Shown piece by piece: positions 46,195-55,085 of a DNA stretch of 64,000 nt. The number at the start of each line of letters is the position of its first letter. Position 1 is the stretch's first letter. A model generated the notes under the pieces. The model searched no databases. It saw only the letters and a program-made list of their open reading frames with translations, and had not been told where the DNA came from. The DNA lies in contig CBDFGC010000008.1 in NCBI GenBank assembly GCA_965246935.1, positions 620,001 to 684,000 of the forward strand, given 5' to 3'. Source of the DNA: JAZKFT01 sp965246935. Its GTDB lineage: Bacteria; Bacteroidota; Bacteroidia; Chitinophagales; Chitinophagaceae. Position numbers and translations under genes: made by a program.

Positions 46195-47043
46195 ATGCGG
46201 CCGTTGCTTCAAAAACTTCCTTTGTCTGATGGCACATCATTCGTAGCCCGTACATATCGTACGCCGGAGTTTGAAGTACCCTGGCACCAGCACGAAGAGT
46301 TGGAACTAATTGTATTTACTGAAGGCGCCGGAATGAGTTTTATCGGAAATCACGTTGGTAATTTTGAGACCGGCGACGTTTTCTTTCTGGGCGCCGACTT
46401 GCCGCATACCTTTCAAAAAAGCGGACACGGACCAGCAAGTGCGGTAGTGGTTCAGTTTCGCAAAGATTTTTGGGGCGCCCATTTTTTAGGGCTGCCCGAA
46501 GCGCAGGGCATCACAAAGCTTTTTGAAAAAGCGTTACAAGGTTTAAAGATTGGGGGTGGCAGCAAAACAAAGTTAGCCCAGCTTGTACAATCACTGGAAA
46601 CGGAGAAAAATGTGCAGCGGCTGATAACGCTTTTGGAATGTTTATCTATTCTTTCAACATTTAAAGAGTACGTTGTGCTTTCAACACAGGAAATTAAATC
46701 GTACACGGAAAAAGAAAGGCTTCGCATCGAAAACGTTTTTCAATTCACCATTGAAAACTTTACAGAACCGATTGCGGTATCAACGGTCGCTTCCATTGCC
46801 AACATGAGTATACCAGCCTTTTGTAATTATTTCAAAACCTGCACAAAAAAAACGTACATCAACTTTTTAAATGAGATACGCATCGGTTATGCCTGCAAGC
46901 TGTTGGCTGATACGCAAAAAACGGTACGGGATATATGTTTTGAAAGCGGATATAATACACATACCAATTTTCACAAACAGTTTTTAAAAGTAAAGCGGCT
47001 ATCACCGCATCAATACCGGATAGCATTGCAAAAAACGGTTTAA
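46195..47043 (+). CDS. AraC-family regulator with cupin sensor domain (copy 2)
   Basis: A 282-residue paralogue of the AraC protein at 39253-40107. The cupin (about 20-95) has VPWHQHEELELIVFTEGAGMSF and GDVFFLGADLPHTF. The C-terminal helix-turn-helix pair has IAVSTVASIANMSIPAFCNYF, then VRDICFESGYNTHTNFHKQF and SPHQYR. It is intact although its divergent transporter partner is a remnant, so it may now control the PhyH-GH2 operon on the other side of the 130-base gap. Confidence 0.93.
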   Translation: MRPLLQKLPLSDGTSFVARTYRTPEFEVPWHQHEELELIVFTEGAGMSFIGNHVGNFETGDVFFLGADLPHTFQKSGHGPASAVVVQFRKDFWGAHFLGLPEAQGITKLFEKALQGLKIGGGSKTKLAQLVQSLETEKNVQRLITLLECLSILSTFKEYVVLSTQEIKSYTEKERLRIENVFQFTIENFTEPIAVSTVASIANMSIPAFCNYFKTCTKKTYINFLNEIRIGYACKLLADTQKTVRDICFESGYNTHTNFHKQFLKVKRLSPHQYRIALQKTV

Positions 47044-47428
47044 TAGAAAATTGATTTCGGCTTCGGGTAGTTTTATCATTGCTACTATTCTGGGCAATAG
47101 TTATTGTTTCCGCAACAGGGTTAACAACTTGGTATCCTTGCCAATCCTCCTAAGTTTTATGTCAAATTCCAAAGGCGATGGATCTTTACAAAGAGAGGCA
47201 ATAAACAAATTGATGTAAACCAGTCAACAATTTTCTGCAGCCTGTTTTAATGTGGCAGGGTACTCATTTTGTAGCGGTTCATGCTTTATCAGCGTTGCTT
47301 TAAACCTTTGCACATCAGCCAGTCATTTTCTCCAAAACAAAGCAGCGTACCCGGTGCCGGATACGCTGCTTTCTTATCATCTTCTTACCAGCAGCAGTAA
47401 AGCACATGCTACCGGAATGGAATATCGC
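47044..47428. other. Intergenic region between convergent AraC and M28 genes
   Basis: The 385 bases hold a terminator hairpin at 47339-47372 and no credible gene. A short plus-strand frame over the right part overlaps the terminator and the peptidase end. Confidence 0.5.
47339..47372. terminator. Terminator of M28 peptidase gene
   Basis: AAAGCAGCGTA (47339-47349) and TACGCTGCTTT (47362-47372) form a perfect 11-base stem with a GC-rich 12-base loop. It lies 57 bases beyond the peptidase stop. On the minus strand the stem runs into TTTGTTTTGG, a U-rich tail, so it fits a Rho-independent terminator for that gene. It may also stop the convergent AraC transcript. Confidence 0.75.
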
Positions 47429-49357
47429 TTAGTTTTTAATAAACTTAATCACCTCACCATTGCTAACTTTCAACAGGTAAAGCCCGGTTGGGACAGCCGT
47501 AATATCTACCCGTAGCCCGTCGTTGAGCAGGAAGTTCATAACTTTTTTACCCTGCATATCCGTTATTGCTGCCGATTGACCAACGGCTTTTGTTTTTACC
47601 ATAAAGTAATCATGTGCCGGAGATGGAATAATACGGGTAAGGCTGGTAGCTGAAAGCTCAATACGCTTAGCAATGCTGATGTTGTTCAGACTCGTCCCAA
47701 CCATGCGCAGGCGATAATAGCTCCGGCCTTCCAAAGGCGACCAGTCGTGGAAGCTATACAGGTAAGAAGAAGTAGCTTTTACAGATCCGATATTCGTAAA
47801 GTTAGTGCCATCTTCGCTCCGTTCTACTTCGTATTCATTTACCTGGTCCGTGTTTTCTACTTTCCATTCCACCAATACATCCTTTTCATTTACCAGGTTG
47901 GCACTAAACAGGCTCATTTTACCCGATGTACCGGTTCCGGTAAGGGTTACCTCACTACCAAAAAAGCTCTCTACCCCAAAGGTATCCTGAGAGGCCACAC
48001 TGGCATAATATTTCAGGTTGGCACTTACCGGCATCTGCAGTGTATCTGTCAGCCGGGTAAACGTATAAACGCTATCGAAATCATTCGTAGTCGTTCTGAT
48101 GCCTAACCGGTAGGCAGGATACGTTTTTTGTGTATTGATAACAATGCGTAGCCGATTGTTGCCAATATTGGTAATGCTGTACGTAGGCGTTAGCGGTGCA
48201 AGGGCTGCCATTGCTACGGCATTTCCATCTACCTGGGCATTACGTTTCAAAAAAGTAAAACTTACAAAAAATGAATCCAGGGTACCATCATGGTTAATAT
48301 CTACACCGCCGCTGTCTGCACTCAGGTGCTCCCGTCCGCTACCTAATCCGTCACCGGGCTCGTTAAAGGAACACATTCTTACAGCGATATCGCCCAAATT
48401 GTAAAAAGGTACATGATCTCCCGACCGGCCCGAACGATCAATATCCGGCATAATGTTCACCTGGGCTGCCACCGGCAATTGATACTGCAGGTTTTCATGA
48501 TATTGCATTTTAATATATCGTGCCCAGCCTTTGGAATTTGAATTAATAGTACCTCCGGAAAAGATACGAATGGATGTGGAATCAATAGAATTGTTGATAG
48601 TACATCCCGGAGAATTAGTAGGTAAAATACACTGAATGGAGCCAACTATATCATTATTGTAAACAGCCTTTACCGGAATGGCGTTGTTGTGCAGATAGTT
48701 GGCGAATGCTGTAGAACCAAGTGTACCCTGTTCTTCACCGGTAGTGATGATAAAAATGATAGTATGCTTATAGCTGAACTGGCTCATTACCCGTGCCAGT
48801 TCCATTACCAGCGATACACCGGTGGCATTGTCTTCCATGCCTTTTGAAACGATAGTAGAAGATGGGCAGGAAGAACTGGTACGGGTATCAGCATGTGCCA
48901 GGAAAACAAACACCGATTTATCGGACAGGTCGCTGCCGGGTAATACGGCAAATGTTTCCTTGTGATTATTAACCGAACAAATGGTTTGGGTAAAAGTAAA
49001 ATCGGAAACGACCAGCCGGTTGCCGTTAACAGCACTAAACTCCCGGAACTTGGAACCTACCCAGTTAAATGTGGCAGTAATTCCTTGTGTGGAAGAAGCC
49101 AGTTGATTGCCCGAACTACGGTTGTAAAAGGTGCCTAATTTGGTCCAGTAGGCTTTAATGGAGTCCTGCTGTACATTGTTTTTAAGACCCTGAATAATAT
49201 CGGCAGGAAGCCTGGATACATTGGCGGGGTTGTAGGAAGCGGCATTGTAGTTGCCTTTGAGGATGTTTACGGCCGTTGCATTAGTTACGGTTAGATTAGT
49301 TTGTGAAAGGCCAAAAAAAGGCGCAATCAAAAATAGCAGACAAGCTAAGTTTTTCAT
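47429..49357 (-). CDS. M28-family metallopeptidase with T9SS C-terminal sorting domain
   Basis: The start chosen is the internal ATG at 49357, which opens a clear signal peptide (MKNLACLLFLIAPFFGLSQ). The M28 aminopeptidase zinc site is complete: LAHAD (His155, Asp157), MEDNATG (Asp176), TTGEEQG (Glu208-Glu209), NNDIVG (Asp236) and DHVPF (His315). A fibronectin-like region (about 480-560) is followed by a type IX secretion sorting domain (about 570-642), with PSPAHDYFMV near its start and VPTGLYLLKVSNGEVIKF at its end. The enzyme should be secreted or surface-attached and release N-terminal amino acids from peptides. Confidence 0.93.
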   Translation of the reverse strand: MKNLACLLFLIAPFFGLSQTNLTVTNATAVNILKGNYNAASYNPANVSRLPADIIQGLKNNVQQDSIKAYWTKLGTFYNRSSGNQLASSTQGITATFNWVGSKFREFSAVNGNRLVVSDFTFTQTICSVNNHKETFAVLPGSDLSDKSVFVFLAHADTRTSSSCPSSTIVSKGMEDNATGVSLVMELARVMSQFSYKHTIIFIITTGEEQGTLGSTAFANYLHNNAIPVKAVYNNDIVGSIQCILPTNSPGCTINNSIDSTSIRIFSGGTINSNSKGWARYIKMQYHENLQYQLPVAAQVNIMPDIDRSGRSGDHVPFYNLGDIAVRMCSFNEPGDGLGSGREHLSADSGGVDINHDGTLDSFFVSFTFLKRNAQVDGNAVAMAALAPLTPTYSITNIGNNRLRIVINTQKTYPAYRLGIRTTTNDFDSVYTFTRLTDTLQMPVSANLKYYASVASQDTFGVESFFGSEVTLTGTGTSGKMSLFSANLVNEKDVLVEWKVENTDQVNEYEVERSEDGTNFTNIGSVKATSSYLYSFHDWSPLEGRSYYRLRMVGTSLNNISIAKRIELSATSLTRIIPSPAHDYFMVKTKAVGQSAAITDMQGKKVMNFLLNDGLRVDITAVPTGLYLLKVSNGEVIKFIKN

Positions 49358-49494
49358 TTGGATGTTTATTGAATGAATATTGGGGTTGTAAAAATAGAGA
49401 TAATCAGCATACAACAAAAAAAATAGTAAAATTTTTTATTTTTCTATTGTTACCGCTTCTAATAACGACCCGGCTGTTCGGAAATTTGCTCCCT

Positions 49495-49683
49495 TTACGA
49501 TTCTAATTGTACGGACGGCCCGCTGCGTAACATTTGCCTGTCGGCGCTGGTATCTTTTAGAAGAAATGGCAGGCTGATCATTTCTATCAGGGCGTGGAGC
49601 TTGTCCTGATTATCGTTACTGTTTAACGGTTTTGCGATGTGGTGGTTGTAATTTTCCCTGAGCTTATATGTATTAATAAAATC
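49495..49683 (-). pseudogene. C-terminal remnant of a response-regulator receiver domain
   Basis: An open frame on the minus strand reads DFINTYKLRENYNHHIAKPL, matching the end of a CheY-like receiver (DIxxxYxLxxNxxIxKP), including the conserved Lys-Pro. It runs on through KLHALIEMISLPFLL to a TAA at 49495-49497. The phosphoacceptor half is missing and no start codon is near. It lies in a 400-base gap between the M28 peptidase and an AraC gene. It is probably what remains of an Rcp1-type response regulator after deletion. Confidence 0.45.
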
Positions 49684-49756
49684 ACAAAAGCTATTGCCTG
49701 GTGTATGTGAGCAAGTCGCCCTATTACAAAGCAGTGTAAATGCTACTTGTATAAGC

Positions 49757-50704
49757 TTAATTAAAGGACTGTCTGAATGCCAATGGCGTTACGCTTGTTT
49801 TATTCTTGAATAGTTTATTGAATGACTGGGAATACTCAAATCCTAATTCATATGCGATTTCACTTATAGATAAAGAAGTTGTCGTAAGTATTTCCTTTGC
49901 CTTCGCAATCAATTTTTCGTGTATATGCTGCTGGGTGGTTTGCCCGGTGATTGTTTTTAGCATATCGCTTAAATAATTAGCAGACACATGTAGTTGTGCT
50001 GAAAGATGTTGAACAGTAGGTAACCCGTGTTGCTGTGTCTGATCTGTTTCAAAATAGGATGATAAAACAGCTTCGAACTTTATAAGCAGATCGTTGCTTG
50101 CATTTTTACGTGTAATGAATTGCCGGTTGTAAAAGCGGTTGCAATAGGTAAGTAACAATTCAATTTGCGAGATGATTACATCCTGACTGTAGTTGTCAAT
50201 TGTTGAACGGTATTCCTGCCCGATATTTTTTATCAATGTAGTGATCATGGTGTCTTCCTTTTCAGAAAGATGTAACGCTTCATTGACAGCATAGGAAAAA
50301 TAGCCATAGTTTTTAATTAATTTTGCCAGGGGATAATTGCGGATAAAATCAGGATGAAAAATAAGCCACCATCCGCAGACGCTGTTATCATCTGTTACTT
50401 CGGCAGCAACAATTTGTCCGGGTGCAAAAAAGGTCATCGTGCCGGAATCGAAATCATAATAATGCTGCCCGTATTTTAATTTTCCGGTATAGTTTTTTTT
50501 GATGCAGATACTATACAAATTGTACAGGATACTTTGGAAAGCTGTATTGGTTGTACCCTTTATTTCATCCATATTAATCACACTAACCAACGGATGCTCC
50601 GGCTTGGGCAGCTCCAATAACCGGTGCAGGTCGGTAACAGAATTAAGCGGATAGGAATGTACTGTTTTTTTCATTGTAGTAGCATTAGAAAAAGGAGAAG
50701 TCAT
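49757..50704 (-). CDS. AraC-family transcriptional regulator
   Basis: A 315-residue protein. The N-terminal part (about 30-180) is a sensor domain with YGQHYYDFDSGTMTFFAPGQIV. The C-terminal helix-turn-helix pair (about 228-312) has VQHLSAQLHVSANYLSDMLKTI and ISEIAYELGFEYSQSFNKLFKNKTSVTPLAFR. A start at the internal Met (residue 11) is possible. It follows the aldo/keto reductase by 27 bases on the same strand and may be co-transcribed with it. This pair is common in Bacteroidota. Confidence 0.93.
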   Translation of the reverse strand: MTSPFSNATTMKKTVHSYPLNSVTDLHRLLELPKPEHPLVSVINMDEIKGTTNTAFQSILYNLYSICIKKNYTGKLKYGQHYYDFDSGTMTFFAPGQIVAAEVTDDNSVCGWWLIFHPDFIRNYPLAKLIKNYGYFSYAVNEALHLSEKEDTMITTLIKNIGQEYRSTIDNYSQDVIISQIELLLTYCNRFYNRQFITRKNASNDLLIKFEAVLSSYFETDQTQQHGLPTVQHLSAQLHVSANYLSDMLKTITGQTTQQHIHEKLIAKAKEILTTTSLSISEIAYELGFEYSQSFNKLFKNKTSVTPLAFRQSFN

Positions 50705-50731
50705 TAATCAGACTTCTCCTTTCGATGAATA

Positions 50732-51742
50732 TTATTGATCGATTGCCTGCATACCAGTAGCATCATACCTTGCACCGGTAGCTGTACCTAACGGGATAAT
50801 TGCTTCTAACCTGTTGATGTCTTCTTCACTTAATACGATGTTCGTTGCCGCAATATTCTGCTCCAGGTATTTTACCCTTTTTGTGCCGGGGATAGGTAAA
50901 AAACCTTTTGAAATAATCCATGCAATCGCCAGCTGCGATGCAGTGATTTCTTTTTCAATAGCTATCCGCTTAATTTCGTTCATCAGTTCTATATTTTTAT
51001 CAAATTGCGTTCCCTGGAACTTTGGAATGGATCTCCTGAAATCATTTTCGGGGAAATCATCGGGGCTTTTAATTTCTCCGGTAATGAAGCCTCTACCTAA
51101 CGGAGAATAAGCAACAAACCCAATCCCTGCTTCATTCAATGTTGTTAAGATGCCGGCTTCCTCCGCTGTTCTTTCAAACAAAGAATATTCTGTTTGAACC
51201 GCAGTTAAAGGATGGACTGCTTGGGCTCGTTGAATCGTTTGGGATGAGACTTCAGAAAGACCGATATAGCCTACTTTCCCTTCTTTTACCAGGCCTGCCA
51301 TGGCCTCAACCGTTTCTTCAACAGGTGTTTCAGGATCCAGGCGGTGTAAATAATAAAGATCTATAAAGTCTGTTTGCAGGTTTTTAAGCGACCGTTCGAC
51401 CGCCTTTTTTACATAATCCTTTTTGCCGTTAATCCGCCAGGTTAATTGTTCATTATCGTCTATCTCATAACCAAATTTTGTGGCAATAATGTATTTATCT
51501 CTATTGCCTTTGATCGCTTTAGCAATTAATCTCTCGTTGAGCAATGGTCCGTACAAATCTGCGGTGTCTAAAAAATTGCCACCAAGTTCCAATGAACGAT
51601 GAATGGTTGCAATGGATTCTGTTTCATCAGCCTGCCCATAAATATCCATTCCTGCAATACGTGTCATACCCATGCAGCCTAGTCCAATTTGTGGAACAAT
51701 CAATCCCTGGCTTCCTAACCTTATTTGGTTAATACTGTTCAT
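50732..51742 (-). CDS. Aldo/keto reductase
   Basis: A 336-residue NADPH-dependent oxidoreductase. The ATG at 51742 (MNSINQIRLG) is preferred to an upstream TTG. The catalytic tetrad is visible: FLDTADLYGP (Asp, Tyr), IIATKFG (Lys) and DLYYLHR (His). The C-terminal NADP-binding motif is PIPGTKRVKYLEQN. It belongs to the YajO/AKR13-like group acting on small aldehydes and ketones. It lies upstream of an AraC regulator in the same operon. Confidence 0.94.
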   Translation of the reverse strand: MNSINQIRLGSQGLIVPQIGLGCMGMTRIAGMDIYGQADETESIATIHRSLELGGNFLDTADLYGPLLNERLIAKAIKGNRDKYIIATKFGYEIDDNEQLTWRINGKKDYVKKAVERSLKNLQTDFIDLYYLHRLDPETPVEETVEAMAGLVKEGKVGYIGLSEVSSQTIQRAQAVHPLTAVQTEYSLFERTAEEAGILTTLNEAGIGFVAYSPLGRGFITGEIKSPDDFPENDFRRSIPKFQGTQFDKNIELMNEIKRIAIEKEITASQLAIAWIISKGFLPIPGTKRVKYLEQNIAATNIVLSEEDINRLEAIIPLGTATGARYDATGMQAIDQ

Positions 51743-51766
51743 AATTATTTGTTTTATTAACCGCAA

Positions 51767-52306
51767 AGGTCATTATCATGTAAGTAGAAATAGTATCCAG
51801 ATCACTTCTTGTTGTATCCAAAAAGGGAGCATTACCGAAAGTTTACTTGTAGCTCAATGTATTGGCAGTGTTACCGATAACGGCAAGGTGCCAGGCGATG
51901 GATCAATATCGGTGTCTTGCGTCCGTTTTCATCTTTAAGTTAGCTTAATTTCCAGCCAGTACATTATATGCTGCCGGGATTTTTACGCCGTTAAATCGGT
52001 TTGTCAGCCCGTAAAATATTACAACTATTAAGCAAAGTCCTACAAATAATCTGTACAGCTTTTAATTGTTGGTATAAAATTATCCACCGGGCTTTGTAAA
52101 TGCGTTTCCTTACAAGATATTCTGTAAAACACTTTTTCCCTGTTTCACCAACACCCCTTGTACTTATATTACAAAAAAATACCCCATTCACTTCGTCTCA
52201 TCTACGAAAGCGTATTCCTGGGTATCGGGTACCTTGCCCTTTTTAAAATAGCAAAAGAGTCGGTTTCTTATTTTATTAAATCTGTTCAAATTAAAACAGA
52301 CACTAA
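51767..52306. other. Intergenic region upstream of the aldo/keto reductase
   Basis: No gene was recognised in about 540 bases. The right side holds only short frames without family features. The left side, near 51780-51870, must hold the reductase promoter. Its TTGTTGTATCCAAAAAGG stretch recalls half-sites seen before redox-responsive reductase genes, but no operator could be defined. Confidence 0.35.
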
Positions 52307-52531
52307 TTAAACAGGTAGCCACTCCTTGAAATACACATCTCTTTCTACACCGGCTACAAACAGATGATGCCCCAGTACACCAATCCTATTTAGAAATACC
52401 GGTACCGGCATTTGCAACATAACAGTGTAGTCCGGTAAGCCCTGTTGCGATCTAAAATAAGTTTGTGGCTGAATGGCTTGCGAAAATATCAGGAAATTTT
52501 TCATTACGTTGTTATAGCACAAGTACTGCAA

Positions 52532-52900
52532 TCACCACTTCTTAAAAATAAAAAACACGGCAGCCACAATCAGGCAAAAACCAACAATATGGTTCCAGGC
52601 AAACCGTTGTTTAAATACCAGCATGGAAAACACCATAAACACAATCAGGGTAATGGCTTCCTGTAACGTTTTCAATTGTACCAGCGTATACGGCCCGCCA
52701 TCATCTTTAAAACCAATGCGGTTGGCCGGCACCTGAAATACATACTCAAAAAAAGCAAGGCCCCAGCTAATTAATATGATCGAAAACAATCCAAGGTTAG
52801 CCCCCCAGGAATACTCTTTAAATTTTAAATGACCGTACCAGGCAACCGTCATAAAGGCATTGGAAACGAACAATAGCAGTATGGTAGTGAGTCCTTTCAT
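52532..52900 (-). CDS. DUF486-family small membrane protein
   Basis: A 122-residue protein with four hydrophobic helices, resembling a single-domain relative of the drug/metabolite transporter fold. The family landmarks are TVAWYGHLKF near residue 20, SWGLAFFEYVFQVPANRIG (about 45-63) and LKTLQEAITLIVFMVFSML (about 75-93). Its function in bacteria is not known. It appears monocistronic. Confidence 0.88.
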   Translation of the reverse strand: MKGLTTILLLFVSNAFMTVAWYGHLKFKEYSWGANLGLFSIILISWGLAFFEYVFQVPANRIGFKDDGGPYTLVQLKTLQEAITLIVFMVFSMLVFKQRFAWNHIVGFCLIVAAVFFIFKKW

Positions 52901-53029
52901 TTTGTTGGTATTGCATGGATGGGCAACTGTTTAGGAAAGCGTTCCTTTGAAATTGCCGCAGGAATATCTGTTCCTGAAAACAGCGAACCTGCTACTATTA
53001 TTGCTGTTCGTAAGAATCGTAGCTATCTG

Positions 53030-53152
53030 CTACTGTATAGTTATGCCAATTATTAAGTACATGAGGGTCTCATGCAGTTCTCTGTTTGGCAGTTTTATAG
53101 GCTCGGCTACATGCATCCTTTTATCCTCTTTTTCTTGGTGTTTGTGTTCCAT
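53030..53152 (-). CDS. Putative 40-residue His-rich small protein
   Basis: An ATG at 53152 opens four bases after the stop of the transporter-like gene (53157). The product begins MEHKHQEKEDKRMHVAEP and ends in a hydrophobic stretch MYLIIGITIQ before TAG (53030-53032). The His/Lys-rich head and hydrophobic tail fit a small membrane-associated or metal-binding peptide. The tight spacing suggests it belongs to the copper-protein operon. No family is recognised, so it could also be a decayed gene. Confidence 0.35.
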   Translation of the reverse strand: MEHKHQEKEDKRMHVAEPIKLPNRELHETLMYLIIGITIQ

Positions 53153-53156
53153 ATTC

Positions 53157-53771
53157 CTAACTGATAAAAAATGAAACAATGCCTGTACTGATTAATACAA
53201 GCCCGGTAATAATCCCCGCATTATGTTCCCACTTGTGCCAGTTAAGCCTTAATAAGCCTTTATAAACAATACGTACCCATATCAGCATCCCTGCTACCGT
53301 TATCACCGAATATATCAGTGCAATCATTGCCACAAAGTACCAGCCTTTGCTGCCAGCCAGCAGAAAGTAGGCTTCAATTTCCATACAGGGTGACAGGAAC
53401 ATGGAAATGAACAGTGCCGTAATGATGGAACGTTTCGTTCTTTTTTCCAACACCTCATTATCTATGTGAAAATGCCGGTGGCGGTAGTGCTGTTGCACAA
53501 AATAAAACCCCATCAGGATTAGCACGGATGGTGCTATTATCCGGGTGAAATGGTCTATATGCTGTGTTAGTTCCCCACCAATTATACCCAGTAGCAGCCC
53601 AATTAAAATGGTACTGATTACATGCGCCGATCCTGCGATAAAAGTTACCCGGCTTGTTTCTGCCAGGTTCCAGCCTTGCCTGCGCCCAATGGCTACTACG
53701 GGCAACCAGTGATTAGGAATAATGGCATGAAGAAAGCTGATAAATAAAACACCAATGGTAATGCTGAACAT
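53157..53771 (-). CDS. Multi-pass membrane protein, NicO/UreH-like metal transporter candidate
   Basis: A 204-residue protein with about six membrane helices. Helix 1 carries HAIIPNHWLPVVAIGRRQGW, a His-containing motif like that of NicO/UreH-type nickel/cobalt transporters. A His-rich loop (HYRHRHFHIDNE, near residue 120) and LSPCMEIEAYFLLAG in the middle also suggest metal handling. The gene lies in an operon with a Csp-type copper-storage protein, so copper or nickel efflux is plausible. Assignment to one family is uncertain. Confidence 0.55.
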   Translation of the reverse strand: MFSITIGVLFISFLHAIIPNHWLPVVAIGRRQGWNLAETSRVTFIAGSAHVISTILIGLLLGIIGGELTQHIDHFTRIIAPSVLILMGFYFVQQHYRHRHFHIDNEVLEKRTKRSIITALFISMFLSPCMEIEAYFLLAGSKGWYFVAMIALIYSVITVAGMLIWVRIVYKGLLRLNWHKWEHNAGIITGLVLISTGIVSFFIS

Positions 53772-53789
53772 GAAAAGTTATTTCCTGTA

Positions 53790-53858
53790 TTATATAGCAC
53801 CAGCCAATGCCATCAATGCTGATAGCAACAGGACACATTTCCAACATTTGAGTTTCAT
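53790..53858 (-). CDS. Putative 22-residue hydrophobic peptide with CxxC
   Basis: An ATG at 53858 reads MKLKCWKCVLLLSALMALAG and stops at 53790. It lies between the Csp-like gene and the transporter-like gene, on the same strand, ending 18 bases before the latter's start. The region before its ATG is strongly AT-rich, as in well-translated Bacteroidota genes. Basic residues, a CWKC motif and a hydrophobic run suggest a membrane peptide or a lipoprotein-like leader. It is too short to identify by homology. Confidence 0.35.
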   Translation of the reverse strand: MKLKCWKCVLLLSALMALAGAI

Positions 53859-53895
53859 AATTTAATGATTTTATTTTTTAATTACAACTTACAGT

Positions 53896-53929
53896 AAGCC
53901 GGCACTATCATACAAAATAGTGCCGGCTT
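53896..53929. terminator. Strong hairpin downstream of the Csp-like gene
   Basis: AAGCCGGCACTAT (53896-53908) and ATAGTGCCGGCTT (53917-53929) are perfect 13-base arms with an eight-base loop. It lies seven bases beyond the Csp-like stop on the minus strand. A T-tract does not directly follow, so it could be an attenuator or processing hairpin that sets the ratio of the Csp-like protein to the downstream genes. Confidence 0.65.
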
Positions 53930-53935
53930 TAAAAC

Positions 53936-54310
53936 TTAGGTCAACTCAACTGTGCCATGATGATGGGCATGGCAGGCTTCGGCACAGGCAAGGCATTCAG
54001 CTGCGCATTTTTTACAATGTTCATGTTCATGCTTGCCGCATTCTTCCGCACAAAGGCGGCAAACCTTTTCGCAGAACGCTAAGAACTCATGAGAGAATTC
54101 ACTTTGCCTTATCAGCAGCTTTGCTGCCAGTAAACAAACTTCCGCACAGTCCCTGTCCAGCTCAATGCAATGAGCCATTGGTGTTACATCATTTTCATCC
54201 AGGCAGGAGGCCCCGCAATTTTCGCAGGTAGTGGCACAGTTCAGCAACTGCTGGATCAGGGCTGCATGTTTGTGCCCGGTATGGTGGTGGGATGGTTGTT
54301 CGTGTTCCAT
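53936..54310 (-). CDS. Cys-rich four-helix copper-binding protein (Csp/DUF326-like)
   Basis: A 124-residue protein with a His-rich N-terminus (HHHTGHKH) and 17 Cys in repeating C-x3-C and C-x2-C patterns: LLNCATTCENCGASC, HCIELDRDCAEVC, FCEKVCRLCAEEC and HCKKCAAECLACAEAC. This matches the four-helix-bundle copper-storage proteins, whose inward Cys bind many Cu(I) ions. It has no signal peptide, so it is a cytosolic Csp3-like form. It is the first gene of a small minus-strand operon with the transporter-like gene. Confidence 0.92.
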   Translation of the reverse strand: MEHEQPSHHHTGHKHAALIQQLLNCATTCENCGASCLDENDVTPMAHCIELDRDCAEVCLLAAKLLIRQSEFSHEFLAFCEKVCRLCAEECGKHEHEHCKKCAAECLACAEACHAHHHGTVELT

Positions 54311-54545
54311 GATGTTGATGTTTTAGTGAATAAATGTAAATAAAGCAAACAGGTATAAACTGTTTTAAAAAAGGTTACAATCGAATTGCATTCTTTTTAC
54401 AGGTACACGAATTTCCTTGCCACAAAACTTGCTTCCTGCCATTCAAAGTAACCGGGAAGTTTTATTTGCGGCAGGTTTTCTTTTGGCAAACAAATTGGCC
54501 GCCGTTTATTGTAATAAAAATTCAGGTGCCATTGCCCGCATAAGA

Positions 54546-55011
54546 AAAGTTATCAAAATAACTTGAACATTTCATTAATCTGGCCTGGTCGCCTCCAAAC
54601 CCTCCCGACCTATCGGTACGGGACAGGCTCTAAAGGGGGCTTTTGGACACTTTCAAACTTCATAGAAACTTCAAAATACTCGTAGTTATCACTAATTTTT
54701 CAGGTAAAAACGAGTTCCCCTTTAGGGCAATGTCATTAAGTTAAGGATTGCAGTAGCAGTTATGCGCCGTAGGTGCAACCTGTTTGTAGAAGATAGACAT
54801 CATTGATGTTGGTGCATGCCACGTAGTGGCTACCTGATCAGAGAAGAGGGGTAGCCACTACGTGGCAATGATTGCCTTTGCCTCTTTGTTTGCTACAAAC
54901 AGAAAGCCCCGATGGGGCTTATCTTAATGACATTGCCCTAAAGGGGTTAGGGGCAACCAACGCCGAATAAAATCCTGCTTCAATTGTACAAGTTATTTTG
55001 GCCACTTTACT
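54546..55011. repeat. Dispersed MITE-like repeat, copy A
   Basis: From 54718 to 55011 this segment is nearly identical to 63181-63472. Its inner palindrome pairs TGCCACGTAGTGGCTACC with GGTAGCCACTACGTGGCA. The ends around 54546 (AAAGTTATCAAAATAACTTG) and 55011 (GTAAAGTGGCCAAAATAACT on the minus strand) look like degenerate inverted ends. No transposase is present. It fills most of the 775-base gap between the Csp-like and ferritin-like genes. Confidence 0.85.
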
Positions 55012-55085
55012 AAGGGTGGCGTAGTTTGTTTTACCATCAGCATACTTTCCAATTCCTTGTTCATAAATTATTCATTTGGAAATAA

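Noticed and set aside
47252..47515. 87-codon plus-strand frame over the M28 terminator
   Set aside because: It overlaps a strong hairpin and the convergent end of a well-supported peptidase gene.
52307..52504. 65-codon minus-strand frame after the DUF486 gene
   Set aside because: It is close to and on the same strand as DUF486, but the product matches no family. An upstream start would need TTG. It was left out for lack of evidence.
52947..53174. 75-codon plus-strand frame near the transporter-like gene
   Set aside because: It begins at TTG, lies opposite the more plausible 40-codon His-rich ORF, and resembles a chance hydrophobic frame.
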